In this document: piece by piece, positions 25,701 to 37,264 of the stretch | How positions within the stretch are numbered: the stretch's first letter is position 1 | How the letters are laid out: every line of letters begins with the position of its first letter | Source of the DNA: Fonsecaea monophora | Lineage: Eukaryota; Ascomycota; Eurotiomycetes; Chaetothyriales; Herpotrichiellaceae | Direction: 5' to 3' | Assembly (NCBI RefSeq): GCF_001642475.1 | Contig: NW_019174005.1 | Location: 99,603-163,602, forward strand | DNA length: 64,000 nucleotides | Translations under genes and position numbers: made by a program | The notes under the pieces: generated by a model | What the model saw: the letters and a program-made list of their open reading frames with translations, nothing else | What the model was told of the DNA's origin: nothing | Database searches by the model: none

Positions 25701-26869
25701 GTCGCCTGGTGGCCGAGCAAAGTGGGCCATCCAGACAAGACCAGCCAGGGATCCAGGATGATACACAAAGGTCACCCCTGGATGCCGCTACCCAGACTGA
25801 TAAACCTTCAACGGTGAACAACGGCGAAGGAGAGAAAAACTCTTCACCACGTGTGGAAAAACCGTTACTCTTGTCTGGAAGAACCTTATTTTGTTACAAA
25901 CAGCAGACCAACCTAGCGACGACTGAGGAGGGTAAAGGAAATATCGAGGAGAAATTCGGTGGTCGGTTTGAAGAGGATTTTCAGTAGGAGGGATCGAGGC
26001 ATCTCTCCCGCAAGCGCAGTCAGCTCTGAGTGTTGAATGATACGAGGACATCAGCCGATCACCCCCGTTCAGCCGGGCGGCAATCGAGGCGAAGGAGAAG
26101 CAACCTCGACCAGGCGGGTCCATGGAGGGTGAAACACCCAAAGAAAAGAACCTCCTTTCTCCTTGTGGGTGTCACGTTGGAAGTGAATCCCTGCCAAGGG
26201 AGGCCTCGCTTCCCCAATGGCCGGTGGATGTTTCCTCAAACGCACTCGACCCAAAGCTTCCCTCTTCCTCATGCTCTTTTGGTGCCTCCGTCCTTTTAGT
26301 TCTCTCGTGTACCTTTCCTACTACGCTGTCTTGGCCATGTCGTCTCAGACAAATCCCTCAAGACTTATCGCATAGGCGACGATCTCTTCAGTCAGCGTCC
26401 GCCCCGGTGGAGGCGGCGTCCAGGCGTCGAACAGAGAGTCGATTCCTCCAGCAGGATGGGGCGCAGGTGCTTGTCCCCCTATACGGAGTACAATGTCTCA
26501 CCTCAAGACCCATCTTAGACCCAAAGCAGGCATTCCACTCGACGATACCGGTTCTACCTCATGCACAGAATCGATAGCACGAATCCCCCTGTCTGTGATT
26601 GCGAATACGGTGAAGAGAAAGATCTACGAGGTACCGAATACAGGGACACGAATATGGAGTAACAATATGACAAGGTGGACGAATTCCCCGTATATTTTCA
26701 TACCCGATTGCTCCCTATATGCATGCCCTCTTGAGTTAATTCATGTTCCAAATCCTGGTCGCATGTTCCGTCATAATTCAGTGCTCAAACACGCTGTACA
26801 TTTCATATTCATTTCTAATCCGGTCCCTTAAAAGGCGTCCTGGGGGTATCTTGGTCGTCACCCATGTCT
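22736..26869. other. Gene-poor interval between homeobox and flippase genes
   Basis: In these 4.1 kb I find no supported gene. The part to about 23360 is purine-rich on the plus strand, consistent with a pyrimidine-rich leader and promoter of the homeobox gene. The longest other frame is 24015-24557 (+, 180 codons), which has no ATG start and no recognisable motif. The final part is the 3' flank of the flippase. Confidence 0.45.
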
Positions 26870-29800
26870 CTATCGTAGTAACTCCTGGCTCCTGCGCACT
26901 GCGCCAAACCCCTTGCTGAAAAGTTCGCCGATATCGATTGATTTTCGTTGTTCCGATAGCTGTACTTCGCTCATTTCGTGACTGCTCGCTTCTCGGTGAT
27001 TCTGTGGTCGTCTGGTCCGGGGCTCTGCTTTGGTGCTGAGTCCCGAGTCGTTCCTCCTCATGTTGGGCTTTCGCCTGTCCGTCATGTCTCGAGGCTTGTT
27101 CAACAGCTCTTGGACTTGTGCCTCCCGTTCGGCTTGTTCGGCTTGTTGGGCCGCTTCTCGGGCCAATTCCAGGCTGGACTTCTTGGTCCCTCTGTCCCAA
27201 CCCTGTTGCAGGAGATCTGCCGCAGCCTCTTCAAACCGCTTGCGAACCTCTCTATCTTGTTCGAATCCTTGGAAGACGTCCACGTCGCTGGGCCACACCG
27301 CCGCGCTGATCGCTTTGATGATTACTTCGAGCAGACACACAGCCGAGATGGTCCAGAGCAGTGTGATCCACCAGAGAAGATTGCGTCCGAAGCGATCCAG
27401 AAGGGCGTGGTTGACACTGTACACAGGGTTGAAAGGGTATATGCTTGACAGAATAAGATTCCACAACCACCATCCACCCACTGACAAGAAGATCGCTATC
27501 GCTGCCATTATCGATTTATGGTGCAGTTCGATGAACTGCAACTTCAAAGAGATGATCACGACACAGGCAGTGAATACCAGGGAGCCAAAGGCGTACAGCT
27601 CCTGGTCGCGGGTGAACAAGGCGAGGCCGTACATGCCGTAGATCATGAAGTAGACAAGAACTGCTTCACATACCGCCAGTGCAGACCACCTCAGATAGAT
27701 CCAGAAGTTGAATCCGCGGTCCCGTTGACCGTAGTTGTAGAGTTCTGGCACTGCCAGCAACGTCGATGCAGCCAAGTCCTTCTCGAAGACCCCCAGGAAA
27801 ATTACCGGGAGAGATGTGAACAGGGTATTGAACATGGACAAACTCCACGGCTCGTACAAGCTTGTGCCGGTGTATCCATTCCATCGCTGGTAGAGAGCCT
27901 GAGCATTGTAGAACATCATTTCTTTCCACAAAGTACCGAGAAGATACTTGCAGATTCGAACATAGTGCCATCGCCCATGCACAAGCAATAGTTTCAACAA
28001 GAAACGGAATTGCGCAATTGAATAGTCGGAGGTTCGTGCAGCTTGGAGACCTTCCTTGCCTGCGATTCCAATTCCCAGATGCGCCTCTTGGATCATAGCA
28101 ATGTCGTTGGCGCCATCTCCAATAGCCAATGTCACAGAACCCTTGACTTTGGTCCTGATGGTCCGGACCAGAGAAGCCTTCTGACTAGGGGACGCCCGGC
28201 AGCATACCACGGAGTCAGCACGGATCGCAACGTCGGTGAAAAGCGCCCTTGTCGCACGGTCGGCGTCGATAATAGTCAGAGTTTGTCCATCGATAACTAA
28301 CACGGAATGCGCTGTCTTCTCGTCGGCGATCTGAACAAATGCCTGTGCCAGTCGGTCATGCAAGTCCCCAAACTCATGGTCAAGGACAACGACAGTAGAA
28401 TAATCCTTGATCAATCGACACGAGTGACCAATGTTGATGGCAGTCTCTCGTTTGTCACCAGTAAGCATCCACATCTTGATACCGGCTCTCCGGAACCGAT
28501 CAATGGCATCCGGAACACCTTTCTGAAGTTTGTCCTCGATTGCGGTGGCTCCAAGTAACTCCAATCTGGTCTCAAGTAACTCCGCTGCATGTTCAATTTT
28601 CTCCTGCCGATCCACGATGCTTGTCGTCGCAGATAGATAGACCTCTTTCCAAGTCTTGTATTCATCTTCGGTCAGGTAGCGATATGCATACAGGAGCGTT
28701 CGGAGGCCTTCTGTCGCAAAGTCATCAATGTGCTGGAAACAACGTTCGAACACGACATTATCGTCTAGAACAAGGCTCTCTTCAACTAGATCCTCCGAAT
28801 CATCGACTTGCATGGAAACACGAGGGGTGATCTGAGGCGAGTATTGAGCTTGACTACCCACGTGGCTTTCCGACTTGCGAGTTGTAATCTGGATTGATGG
28901 CCGAGGCGAGTAGAATTGAGAGCTTTTCCGTCGTTGAGAAGTCCCCACATCTCTTTCACGTTCTTTCAGCCAATGGTCAACGCTATCACGAGCAGTTCGA
29001 GAACGGTCGAAGGAGAAGCCGCTCGGTCTTGGTGAAGCCGCATTGCCGGAGCTTGACGTTCTACTCAATTGAGTGCTGCGCCTTCTCAAAGCTTCTTGGG
29101 CCTCGACACTTTTGCGCTGACTAGCTCGTCTTTCTACAGCTTGCACATTCGAAGCTGCCAGATCTGCTAAGCGCAAGAGTTTCCGAATGGTACTGTCCGC
29201 CCCCTTACTGACCAGGCAAATACGTTGATCGGGAAAACGTACGACGACCGACATTCGTTTCCTGGCGCTGGAAAACTCAATAACATCCAGCACTTCGTAG
29301 GTTTCATAGATGGGAGAGTCCTCATCTCCGTCAGAATAAGTCTTGATCGTCACTGTGTTGGACTGTCGATCGGTAACAATGTAACCCAAGTCTTGTGCGG
29401 CTGTCACCAGAGCCAGTTCATCCGGAGAAGCAGCCTGATATTCAATGTTTCCTTCATCGTCTTTTTCCGGAATACAAGTATGGCATAGAGCCAGTGAAAG
29501 AAGAAAGAATCGACCTTTCCGTGCGAAAGCAGTATAAGGTCGCCGATAGATGTAATCCAGTAGATCTTGGGTCTTGCCTGTTTCCGATGTCATGTCGAGA
29601 CCGTTTGACGCTCTCCACTGGGTGTCGTCCGCACCAGGCACGTCCCTTGTCTGATTGTCGATTCTAGTACTGGCTGACGCAGTAGATTTCCGAAGAGCCC
29701 TAGATAAGGACGTCCGCAGCTTCTTCTCCGGGCGGTGTTCCTTTCCTTTGCCACCTCGCTTTTTGTGCCACAGCTTCTCGCGGCCAGCTCCGTCTACAGC

Positions 29801-31669
29801 TTCGTCTTGCAGGTCGAGGTCATGCAGCCACGCTGTGCCAGCGATGCTCATCTTCCGAAATTTCATCGAATTGTTCGTAAGTGTCCCGGTCTTGTCAGAA
29901 AAGATATAGCTGACCTGACCTAGTTCCTCGTTGATTGTCGAGGTATGCGGTTCCATCGGGGTGTCTGATTCAGGATCGTACATATCCACATCGTTCATCA
30001 GGAACATCTGGGCCAACTTGACGATTTCAAGTGACACGTACAAGCTCAGAGGCAACATCGTGTTCAGCATTATGATGAAGGAGGTCAGAACATGACCAAA
30101 AGGCACTTTCGCGTCCTGGAGGTACCACGATTTCTCCTCAGTTGTCCGACGCCAAATCTGATAAGCCACAGTCAGGATGATGGCCATGAAGATGACGAGG
30201 GACGCCACAAAAATGACGACTTTGTTAACCTTTGCCTGTAACGTCGGTGCTTTGATCCGTGGAGTCTTGTTAGCATTCATACGTATTTTGCACTCCTCGC
30301 CAGAATAGATGACCAAGCCAACTGCAGATGGAGTATTGCGTAGGACACTACCACGATACAAGACTTCCGAATTGGTCAGTGGTAGTGTCGATCCGTTAAT
30401 CGTTACCCTGCCATCGAATTTGTAGAGATCCAGGTTCGGATCCTCGACCACGAATTCAGCACGGAGCCTGGCGATGGCATCGAGATCTTGACAAGCGGCA
30501 CTCACTTCGCCGACAGGCTTTCTGGATTTGAGGTTCGTTTCACCATCAAGGCTTTTCGTCTCAACGTAAGCAGTGTTCGCGGGGTCGTCACTATGAAGCA
30601 GTAGCAAGTCGGCGGGAATTCCGGCATCTCTCTTCAGTTGTACGATATCGCCAACACGGATTTCGCTCCAAGTTTTCTCCTGCCATTCCGTATGGCTAGA
30701 GCCTGATGAGGAAATCCTGAGAACCTGCGTGATTCTTTCGTTCTCTTCCTTGTCCAGGCGATGTCTCCTGATGTCGTCATATCCTTCTTTGGCCATGGAT
30801 AGAGCAACAAAGATCAGGAGCGGGATTATGGTGGTGTACGTCCCTGTGGTACTCAGACCGGGTATCATTTGAAGTATGGAAACGCACAGGAAGTAGAAGT
30901 TCGCGAGTTTTCCAAATTGGGCGACAAGCTGTCTGGGGACAAAGTTCCAGGGCGTGTAGCGACAAGAACGGATGACGTTGCTGATGTAGGGCTTGCCAGT
31001 CCTCTCGTCGAGGGCGTGATCAGCCTCTATCACATTCACTCTGATATGCCGTCCATCAAGACTGGGTGGAATGGTGTTGGCTCGAATGATTTTGTCCCGT
31101 AACAGAAGGTATCTTTCTGTGAGGCGCTTGAGTAGAGTTGAGCGAGAGTGATGTGTAGACATCCATCGTCGGTACAGCGGCAGCTCGAGGTCTGAATCCG
31201 ATAATCGAACAGGTCTGCGCGCATCGGGTTCTTCTTCCGCCTCCTCAATAGTGATCGTGGTCGGGCGCGAGTCAATCTTTGGTGCGTTGGCCCCAGCCTT
31301 TGAAGGATCCATCTCAAATGTACCTGCATTGTCCGAAGCCTGCCTCTGGATATTCTGTGCGAAAAGCGAACGTCTGAGGGAGTATCCCCGGCTGCGGCCC
31401 ACGGATGGGCTCTTAAGTATGCCAGCATGAGGACGAGCAGAAGTTTTGATCTCCCTCGTTCGTATATCCTCCTCTATCTCTCGGGGCAGTTCGATCGAGA
31501 AGCGAACTTTGGACGTGTCGCCGACAGAAGGTTTCTTCGCAGTCAAATCCGCCGTGTCTTGAGTCGATTCACCATTTGTACCGACGTGATGTGTGTCCTC
31601 GTTTAAAGATTCCCGCTCACTGTCGTCGCGATTTTGACCACCGGGGCCTTTTGACGGGTTTGCTGCCAT
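26870..31669 (-). CDS. dnf3-like: P4-type ATPase, Dnf3-like phospholipid flippase
   Basis: The product is a 1599-aa lipid-translocating P4 ATPase encoded by one uninterrupted exon. P4 enzymes move aminophospholipids to the cytosolic leaflet of Golgi, endosomal and plasma membranes. The order is: a disordered N-terminus of about 150 aa; the YTPWNFVPRQLVAQFGKLANFYFL segment of P4 enzymes (cytosolic side of TM1); the actuator motif DGET at D375; the phosphorylated aspartate D592 in DKTGTLT; a nucleotide-binding domain containing a long Ser/Arg-rich insertion; MLTGDKRETAINIGHS; the hinge GDGANDIAM at 1184-1189; and C-terminal helices. Transmembrane segments flank these as expected, and a basic, coiled tail closes the protein. 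The sequence after the phosphorylation site (NNSMKFRKMSIAG) and the size best match the Dnf3 branch rather than Drs2 or Dnf1/2. It probably needs a Cdc50-family partner, which is not in this window. Confidence 0.95.
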   Translation of the reverse strand: MAANPSKGPGGQNRDDSERESLNEDTHHVGTNGESTQDTADLTAKKPSVGDTSKVRFSIELPREIEEDIRTREIKTSARPHAGILKSPSVGRSRGYSLRRSLFAQNIQRQASDNAGTFEMDPSKAGANAPKIDSRPTTITIEEAEEEPDARRPVRLSDSDLELPLYRRWMSTHHSRSTLLKRLTERYLLLRDKIIRANTIPPSLDGRHIRVNVIEADHALDERTGKPYISNVIRSCRYTPWNFVPRQLVAQFGKLANFYFLCVSILQMIPGLSTTGTYTTIIPLLIFVALSMAKEGYDDIRRHRLDKEENERITQVLRISSSGSSHTEWQEKTWSEIRVGDIVQLKRDAGIPADLLLLHSDDPANTAYVETKSLDGETNLKSRKPVGEVSAACQDLDAIARLRAEFVVEDPNLDLYKFDGRVTINGSTLPLTNSEVLYRGSVLRNTPSAVGLVIYSGEECKIRMNANKTPRIKAPTLQAKVNKVVIFVASLVIFMAIILTVAYQIWRRTTEEKSWYLQDAKVPFGHVLTSFIIMLNTMLPLSLYVSLEIVKLAQMFLMNDVDMYDPESDTPMEPHTSTINEELGQVSYIFSDKTGTLTNNSMKFRKMSIAGTAWLHDLDLQDEAVDGAGREKLWHKKRGGKGKEHRPEKKLRTSLSRALRKSTASASTRIDNQTRDVPGADDTQWRASNGLDMTSETGKTQDLLDYIYRRPYTAFARKGRFFLLSLALCHTCIPEKDDEGNIEYQAASPDELALVTAAQDLGYIVTDRQSNTVTIKTYSDGDEDSPIYETYEVLDVIEFSSARKRMSVVVRFPDQRICLVSKGADSTIRKLLRLADLAASNVQAVERRASQRKSVEAQEALRRRSTQLSRTSSSGNAASPRPSGFSFDRSRTARDSVDHWLKERERDVGTSQRRKSSQFYSPRPSIQITTRKSESHVGSQAQYSPQITPRVSMQVDDSEDLVEESLVLDDNVVFERCFQHIDDFATEGLRTLLYAYRYLTEDEYKTWKEVYLSATTSIVDRQEKIEHAAELLETRLELLGATAIEDKLQKGVPDAIDRFRRAGIKMWMLTGDKRETAINIGHSCRLIKDYSTVVVLDHEFGDLHDRLAQAFVQIADEKTAHSVLVIDGQTLTIIDADRATRALFTDVAIRADSVVCCRASPSQKASLVRTIRTKVKGSVTLAIGDGANDIAMIQEAHLGIGIAGKEGLQAARTSDYSIAQFRFLLKLLLVHGRWHYVRICKYLLGTLWKEMMFYNAQALYQRWNGYTGTSLYEPWSLSMFNTLFTSLPVIFLGVFEKDLAASTLLAVPELYNYGQRDRGFNFWIYLRWSALAVCEAVLVYFMIYGMYGLALFTRDQELYAFGSLVFTACVVIISLKLQFIELHHKSIMAAIAIFLSVGGWWLWNLILSSIYPFNPVYSVNHALLDRFGRNLLWWITLLWTISAVCLLEVIIKAISAAVWPSDVDVFQGFEQDREVRKRFEEAAADLLQQGWDRGTKKSSLELAREAAQQAEQAEREAQVQELLNKPRDMTDRRKPNMRRNDSGLSTKAEPRTRRPQNHREASSHEMSEVQLSEQRKSIDIGELFSKGFGAVRRSQELLR

Positions 31670-34600
31670 TGCGAACCTCTCGAAAGGCTTCTAGGAGCGG
31701 GCGCAAAGGGGTGGTACGGCTTGATTGTTTCATCGGCGCAGTTCTCTCCGAGGGTTGAATTCACTTGTTGGGGGCAAAGAATGGTAGACGAAAAAGTTCC
31801 TTTGTGAAGAGACGGACTCGACGTAGGTCAACTTCACGTATCCGAAACAAAGACATTGCTCAGAAGGCGATGGCGACGCAGAAACGACGTGTCTCAGATT
31901 GCGCGGCTGTCCGAAGGGACAGTTGGGCGAGCTCGTGGAGAGGCGGTGGCAGTGCATTGAAATGTTGCGCAAACAGCAGATTCAACGGATCTCCGAACTG
32001 GTGGTGATAGGGCGTGTTCGCCACGCCCACCAAACAGGATCGCAGGAACCTGCAACAGCGTGGCAGCGGGCACACCCCGACGTCAAAAATGTGGGCAGAT
32101 GGTGGGGTTTGGACGGGCATCGCTTGAGCCTCCCACTGCTCCTTGGGCGGGCTGTCCTCGGCGTAACAAGGTGAACAGGTGGGTGTGACATCACGCCCAG
32201 ATCACCTTTGGCACCATGGCACCTACTCGGTAAACATGTCATCGTATCGCTTTGAGCCCAACCACTCGTCTTCCCTGATGCAACCTTTTCTAACAACTTT
32301 TCTCCCCACGGTGCTGTAACGAATTGCCCAAATGGGTCTGGTCTGTCTTTGCGGTTCACTTCCTTCTTTGTCGATCGTCAATCGCTGACGCAGTTCGTGC
32401 GATCGTCTTCACGTCGTCTACAATTGGCATGGTCGACAATGCCTTTTGTCGACTGAAGTTCCGCCATAGTTGCATCGACGTAGTGCAACGGCGTCTAGAG
32501 GATGAGGAGTAGAGTCGAAGGGGAAAGTGCGACAACACACAAGTTGGAATACCTTACCAGGGTTGCCGCAGGAGATGTACCAGATGTTCGACGGCATCTC
32601 CAGCACAAGAACAGGCCTTTTGCTGCTGGATTTCCCAGCCATGCGAGGTACAGTTGAAAGAAACCCTCGGCAGTCGTTAGGTCCATTGCTGCGCAGTATT
32701 GGACACACTCACTTCGTTCAGACCTCAGCTCCTGAGGCATTGCTGCCAGGTGCCAGCTCAGGTGCTGGTATTTCGATTGAATATGGCTGCCACCCACACA
32801 ATCGAACCACTTTTCAACTCCCTGATCGATCCCTGGCCTTTAGATCGTCATTCGGCCGCTTGAGATATTGAGACTCTCAGAGATCCTAACGTGCTCGCAG
32901 TCGTCACTCAAGCCAAAAGGAAGAATCTCCTTTCGGAAGTGCATGAACCCTGCCCCAGTCACAGCACTCCCCTGAAACCCGGACCATATGGTCGAAGACA
33001 CATGAAGCCTCCTGCTGGCCTATAGGCGCAACAATCGAAAGCAAAGAGTTCGGCGACGACAATCAAACAGACTTTATGAAGGCACAATTGGAGTTCTCTC
33101 CATCTTTTTTTCTCTCTTTCTATTCGCGGGAAGATGCCTCAGGACATATGGCACAGGAAGGGGAAATAAGGTGAGAACAAAGGTTTGCAGGACGAGAGGC
33201 TGAAAAAAAAGGGGGCCATGCCGGTTGAGAGTAGAAGATACCCGCTGCACGACATTGACAACATCGATTGAAAAGCCATGTCAATGATGGAGAAGCTGGG
33301 GCAAAGAGACTCTCCTCGCGGCAGAAGTCACGCAGACTCCGGACAAGAATGACCGACGGGGTGCGGGAGGGGGTAACTCAGGCCACGGGTGAAGGTCATG
33401 GAGAACGTCCACACTACACCTTGATCGTTTTCCAGGTGTTCAGTATTGTTTAGGAGCGGAATGATGCATCTCGATTTCCATCTTGGTCCTGAATCTGCCA
33501 GGGCTTATTAGTCGTCCCACGAGGTTGAATATCCACCAACAAGACACCTGCATGTCTTGGTCCCGGCAGCTTGCGCAAGGTACATTTACTGCGAAGAGGA
33601 TACCCACAAGGTCGACACCCAGTTCATCATTGTCCATAGCAATCCTCGACCTCCATTTTGCGCTCACGTGGTTTGATATAGGGTCTTCGATGAATCCAGG
33701 GGAGTAGCAACCTTGTCTCTCGAACAACCTCGTTTCTGTTGCTCAGCGCAGCGTTATCGAACCATATCGTTCCCCTTCAATGGAGTTCAACATCCTGACA
33801 TGTCGCAAAGACAACAGCGTGCCTCATGACGGGGTCGGTGAGGATGTGTTCGCATCATAATTCACAAAGGTATTGAAGAAGCGTGGCTTGAGACGTGGGC
33901 CGAAGGGGCATCAAAGTGCCTCGATGCAATGCGTTTACTGCCTTGTTACCAATGCCCTAGCGCACGAGCCACTAGAAGTTTTTTGAAGAGGAATTGGGAG
34001 GCGCAGGCTACCCTTGCCGAAGGAAAGGACCTCTCGTCCGACAGGATCATATCGGCCGTCCATCAAGCTCAATAATCCGGAGCAGTCGACGTCGAAGGAT
34101 GCCCCTGAATTGATGACGACAGACGAAACATCCAGGTTAATGACCGAGAAGCTCGTCCGTGTCCGAAGAATTCGGCCAATCTAGTCTCCAGCACTCTGTT
34201 TCCAAAAGAAGTCATAACATCAAGACCAAAATCCGTGTTCACAGAGAGAGTGCCCACCCACCGGCACTTGGTCCCACCAAGGGACAAAAGCCAGGCCCGC
34301 TGATTTGGACGGTTCTAGAGCACTTCCCGCCCCTCTTTGATGCAAGTACCCTGATTAGGGCATCGTCAACTGTCCTAGGTTGGAGACAACATCGTTGATA
34401 TCAGAGCACGCAAGACCACGGGCATCGGCTGATATGTCTGGACTTCGATCAACGCGCCAGGCGACGAAGTTCATTTGACCGAATCTCGAGTGAGGAGAAA
34501 CGATGATCGAGTATCCTCATGCAAGTGCAAAGGAGCCATCATCAATGCGGAAAAGATAATGCGGAAAGGGTACGACGTGCTGTGTGAGCCATTGCGGACG

Positions 34601-35019
34601 TGGACGTGATAGAAATAAAGCTTCGGACGAACGACGGGCGGACACGGTCGGCCGTCTTTTGGTCAACTTCCCCGATACTCAAACAACGTCAGCTGATCTG
34701 GGTAATAAGCTGAGCTGACTTTGCACAATTCTTATCCACAAAAAGCTCCAGCCTTGTCTTTGACGTTGTCCATGTTGGCTTCTGGCGCAATGAAGGGTCC
34801 TTGTGCTATCTTTGCTGACAGATCAGAGCAATGCTCTGGTCTGCAGTTTCATCAGAGAACCCACCCGGTCGCAACGATATGCGCATTGCTCCAATATGGC
34901 CGCCTCACCCGCAGCAACAAGATATAAGGATGGAAGAGCATCGTGAAAAGAGAGGGACCAGAGGGTCAGCAGAAAACAATCAAACAAGGGGAGGCAAATG
35001 GCAGTGGAGAAATAACAGA
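31670..35019. other. Gene-poor interval upstream of flippase and SDR
   Basis: No supported gene is seen in these 3.35 kb between the divergent flippase and SDR genes. The open frames (up to 129 codons) have no recognisable domains. It may hold the two promoters and unannotated non-coding transcripts. Confidence 0.45.
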
Positions 35020-35955
35020 ATGGCCGACGCACACCAAACAAAAGTGACAAACTCAGCTTCAGACCCTTCATCGCTCCATGGCAAGACAGCTTTGGTCACC
35101 GGCGGTTCCCGAGGGGTTAGTATCTGCCTTCTTGCTAATTGAGACTCAATTGTGTGGAATGAGTATGATCTAAATTTTTTGACCATTCTCATATAGATCG
35201 GTGCCGGCATCGCGCTTCAGTTTGTCCGCAAAGGCGTCGCTGCCATTGCAATAACATACGCCACCAACCTCAAAGCAGCCGAGGAGACCTTGTCCCAATG
35301 CCGCTCCATCTCCCCGAACCTGAAAACAGCCGCTATTCAGGCCGATGTCCTCGATCCATGCGTCGGTCCGAAGCTCATTCCAAAGGTGCTGGAGGGGCTG
35401 GGGACAGACAAGATCGACATCGTCGTCAACAATGCCGCCCTCGTCAATGACCTCAGTCTGATGCAGCCGTTCGCAGACATAACCGCTGACGTTTTCGGAA
35501 AGACAATGCAGGGCAACGTCTTCGGAGCAATGAGCATCATCAACTCGGCGTTGCCGCATTTTCCACCCAAGGGTGGTAGAGTGATCAACATCTCGAGCAT
35601 TGCCAGTAAAATGGCCAATTCGGATCCGCTCCTCACGTACGGAGCATCCAAAGCCGCACTGGACAGCATCACACGATCGTTAGCGAGTTTCTTGAGCGTC
35701 AAGACCGGCGCAACATTCAACAGTGTATCCGTGGGACCAACCAGCACGGATCCGGTAAAGGCGGTGGCCCAGGAATTTGGGGAGGCGTTTGTCGAGGACG
35801 CAACCAAGCTGTTCACGGTCGAAAGGAGGTTGGCAGAGCCCGATGACATCGCCTTTGTGGTCGGGTTCCTGGCAAGTGACGAGGCAAGGTGGATCAATGG
35901 GTCGCACATTGCAGCAAATGGTGGAAACAAGGAATTACTAGCTCTGCAGGGATAG
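35020..35955 (+). CDS. Short-chain dehydrogenase/reductase
   Basis: The product is a 284-aa classical SDR, an NAD(P)H-dependent oxidoreductase of unknown substrate. Exons are 35020-35115 and 35197-35955, joined in phase 0 by a GTTAGT donor and a CATATAG acceptor. The cofactor loop TGGSRGIGAG (from residue 27) is split by the intron. The NNA motif is at 110-112, the active-site serine region ISSIAS at about 164-169, and the catalytic pair YGASK at Y180 and K184. Helix and loop lengths match the reductase group that includes 3-oxoacyl-ACP reductase-like and versicolorin reductase-like fungal enzymes. The TGGSRG type often prefers NADP(H), an inference here. The start is the ATG 20 codons before the first strand. 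No biosynthetic neighbours are seen. Confidence 0.92.
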
Positions 35956-37264
35956 AAGACCTCAAAGCAAACCGCAAAAGGCAGCCTAAATTTTCATGAT
36001 AGCTAGATACAAGAGCTGATTGATCTCGAGGTAGTCTCTTGATCCTCGTCGGTCCCTTGTAGCCAAACGGTGTCATCGCGACCTGCAATTTCTCCGTCTT
36101 GAAGTGCTGTATGCTTCGAAATGCTCAGAATTTCCGATGAGAACGCGGCGAGTGTCGTTGAGCGTGAGAACAGGACGCTCCTGAAATACTCGAGCAGGTA
36201 CTCATACTGGGCGGTTCTCGTCACGGGGAAACCTTAAGGGTAATGTGCCTGTGTGGTCACTGTGGGCGCCTTGCCATGTCGTGTGTCCAGTGCAAGAGAG
36301 CGCTTCTTGTGTTGCAGCCACTCAAAGATCGCAGGTCCCTTATGCACAGCTTTAAGCCTCTGAGTGTCACGATTTTGCTGGTCACCCTCAGAACGGGGCA
36401 TGTCCAAGTCTTCTCCACTGCAAGGTAACGATGGCTTGGGGATCTTCGTGGCAGCATGTAGTCCGCGCTTGGGGCAACTTTTACATGGTGGTGTGATTCC
36501 GACTTCCGAAGTCTTCGCCCATCGCCTTGCATTTCTGGACGGCAGAACTCCCTTGGACAATAGCATATCACAAAGTGGTGTCTCGGTAGCTCTTTCCCTT
36601 GGATTCCGGCCACAGTGGAGCTCGTGCTCTATTGTATCAGTGACGCACATTCGATCGACCCACTCCTTCAACTCCAGGGCTGAGGCAAGGGTGGAAGCCT
36701 CCATGGCAGCCGCTGAATGAATACCAGAAAATCGTGGCCGGGTGGAGGGTCGGTCGTTCAGAGGAACCTCGGTTGTTGGCGTCGTAGGAGAAGGTAGCCT
36801 GTACTGGTAGGAGTACCTGGGATGTTGACAGGATTAAGGACGGTTGATGTAGTGTATGTTTATAATGATTTTGAAGAACGACCGAAAAAGAATATGTCAT
36901 ATGAAGAACAGAACCGCATTGAAGAGATGGCAAGTGATGTTGAAACAGTACAATTCTGGCTGGGTCAAAGATAAGGATTTTGAGAAGAAAGAATTGAGAA
37001 GTGTTTGCTTCGGGCGGAAGGCCCGTTCTGCAGCAGATTGAAGTCCAAGAAGTAGGAAGATGGGGAGGAAAGAAGAGCTGTTGAGCCCAAGAAACAAAAA
37101 GCGCGGTCGAAGATGAGAATATTTTGATCAACCCGAGTGGCAACCGAACAGCATTGTCTCTGTCCGTACACCTTTCCAACCTGACATCCTCCCTGTTTGC
37201 GAAGCAGGACAGCATAGAGTACAAAATCCTGAAGTATACATACCTTGAATGGAAACCGACAGAT
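35956..37264. other. Intergenic region
   Basis: This is the convergent gap between the SDR and MPP-alpha. A minus-strand frame at 36234-36704 (156 codons) has an ATG in a good context and a few Cys pairs (PCKSCPKRG), but no family is recognisable. I leave it as an unsupported candidate. Another frame (36637-37341) overlaps it and looks like chance. Confidence 0.4.

Noticed and set aside
36234..36704. Possible small Cys-containing protein (156 codons, minus)
   Set aside because: The ATG context is good, but there is no family match and another open frame overlaps it. Support is not enough for a call.
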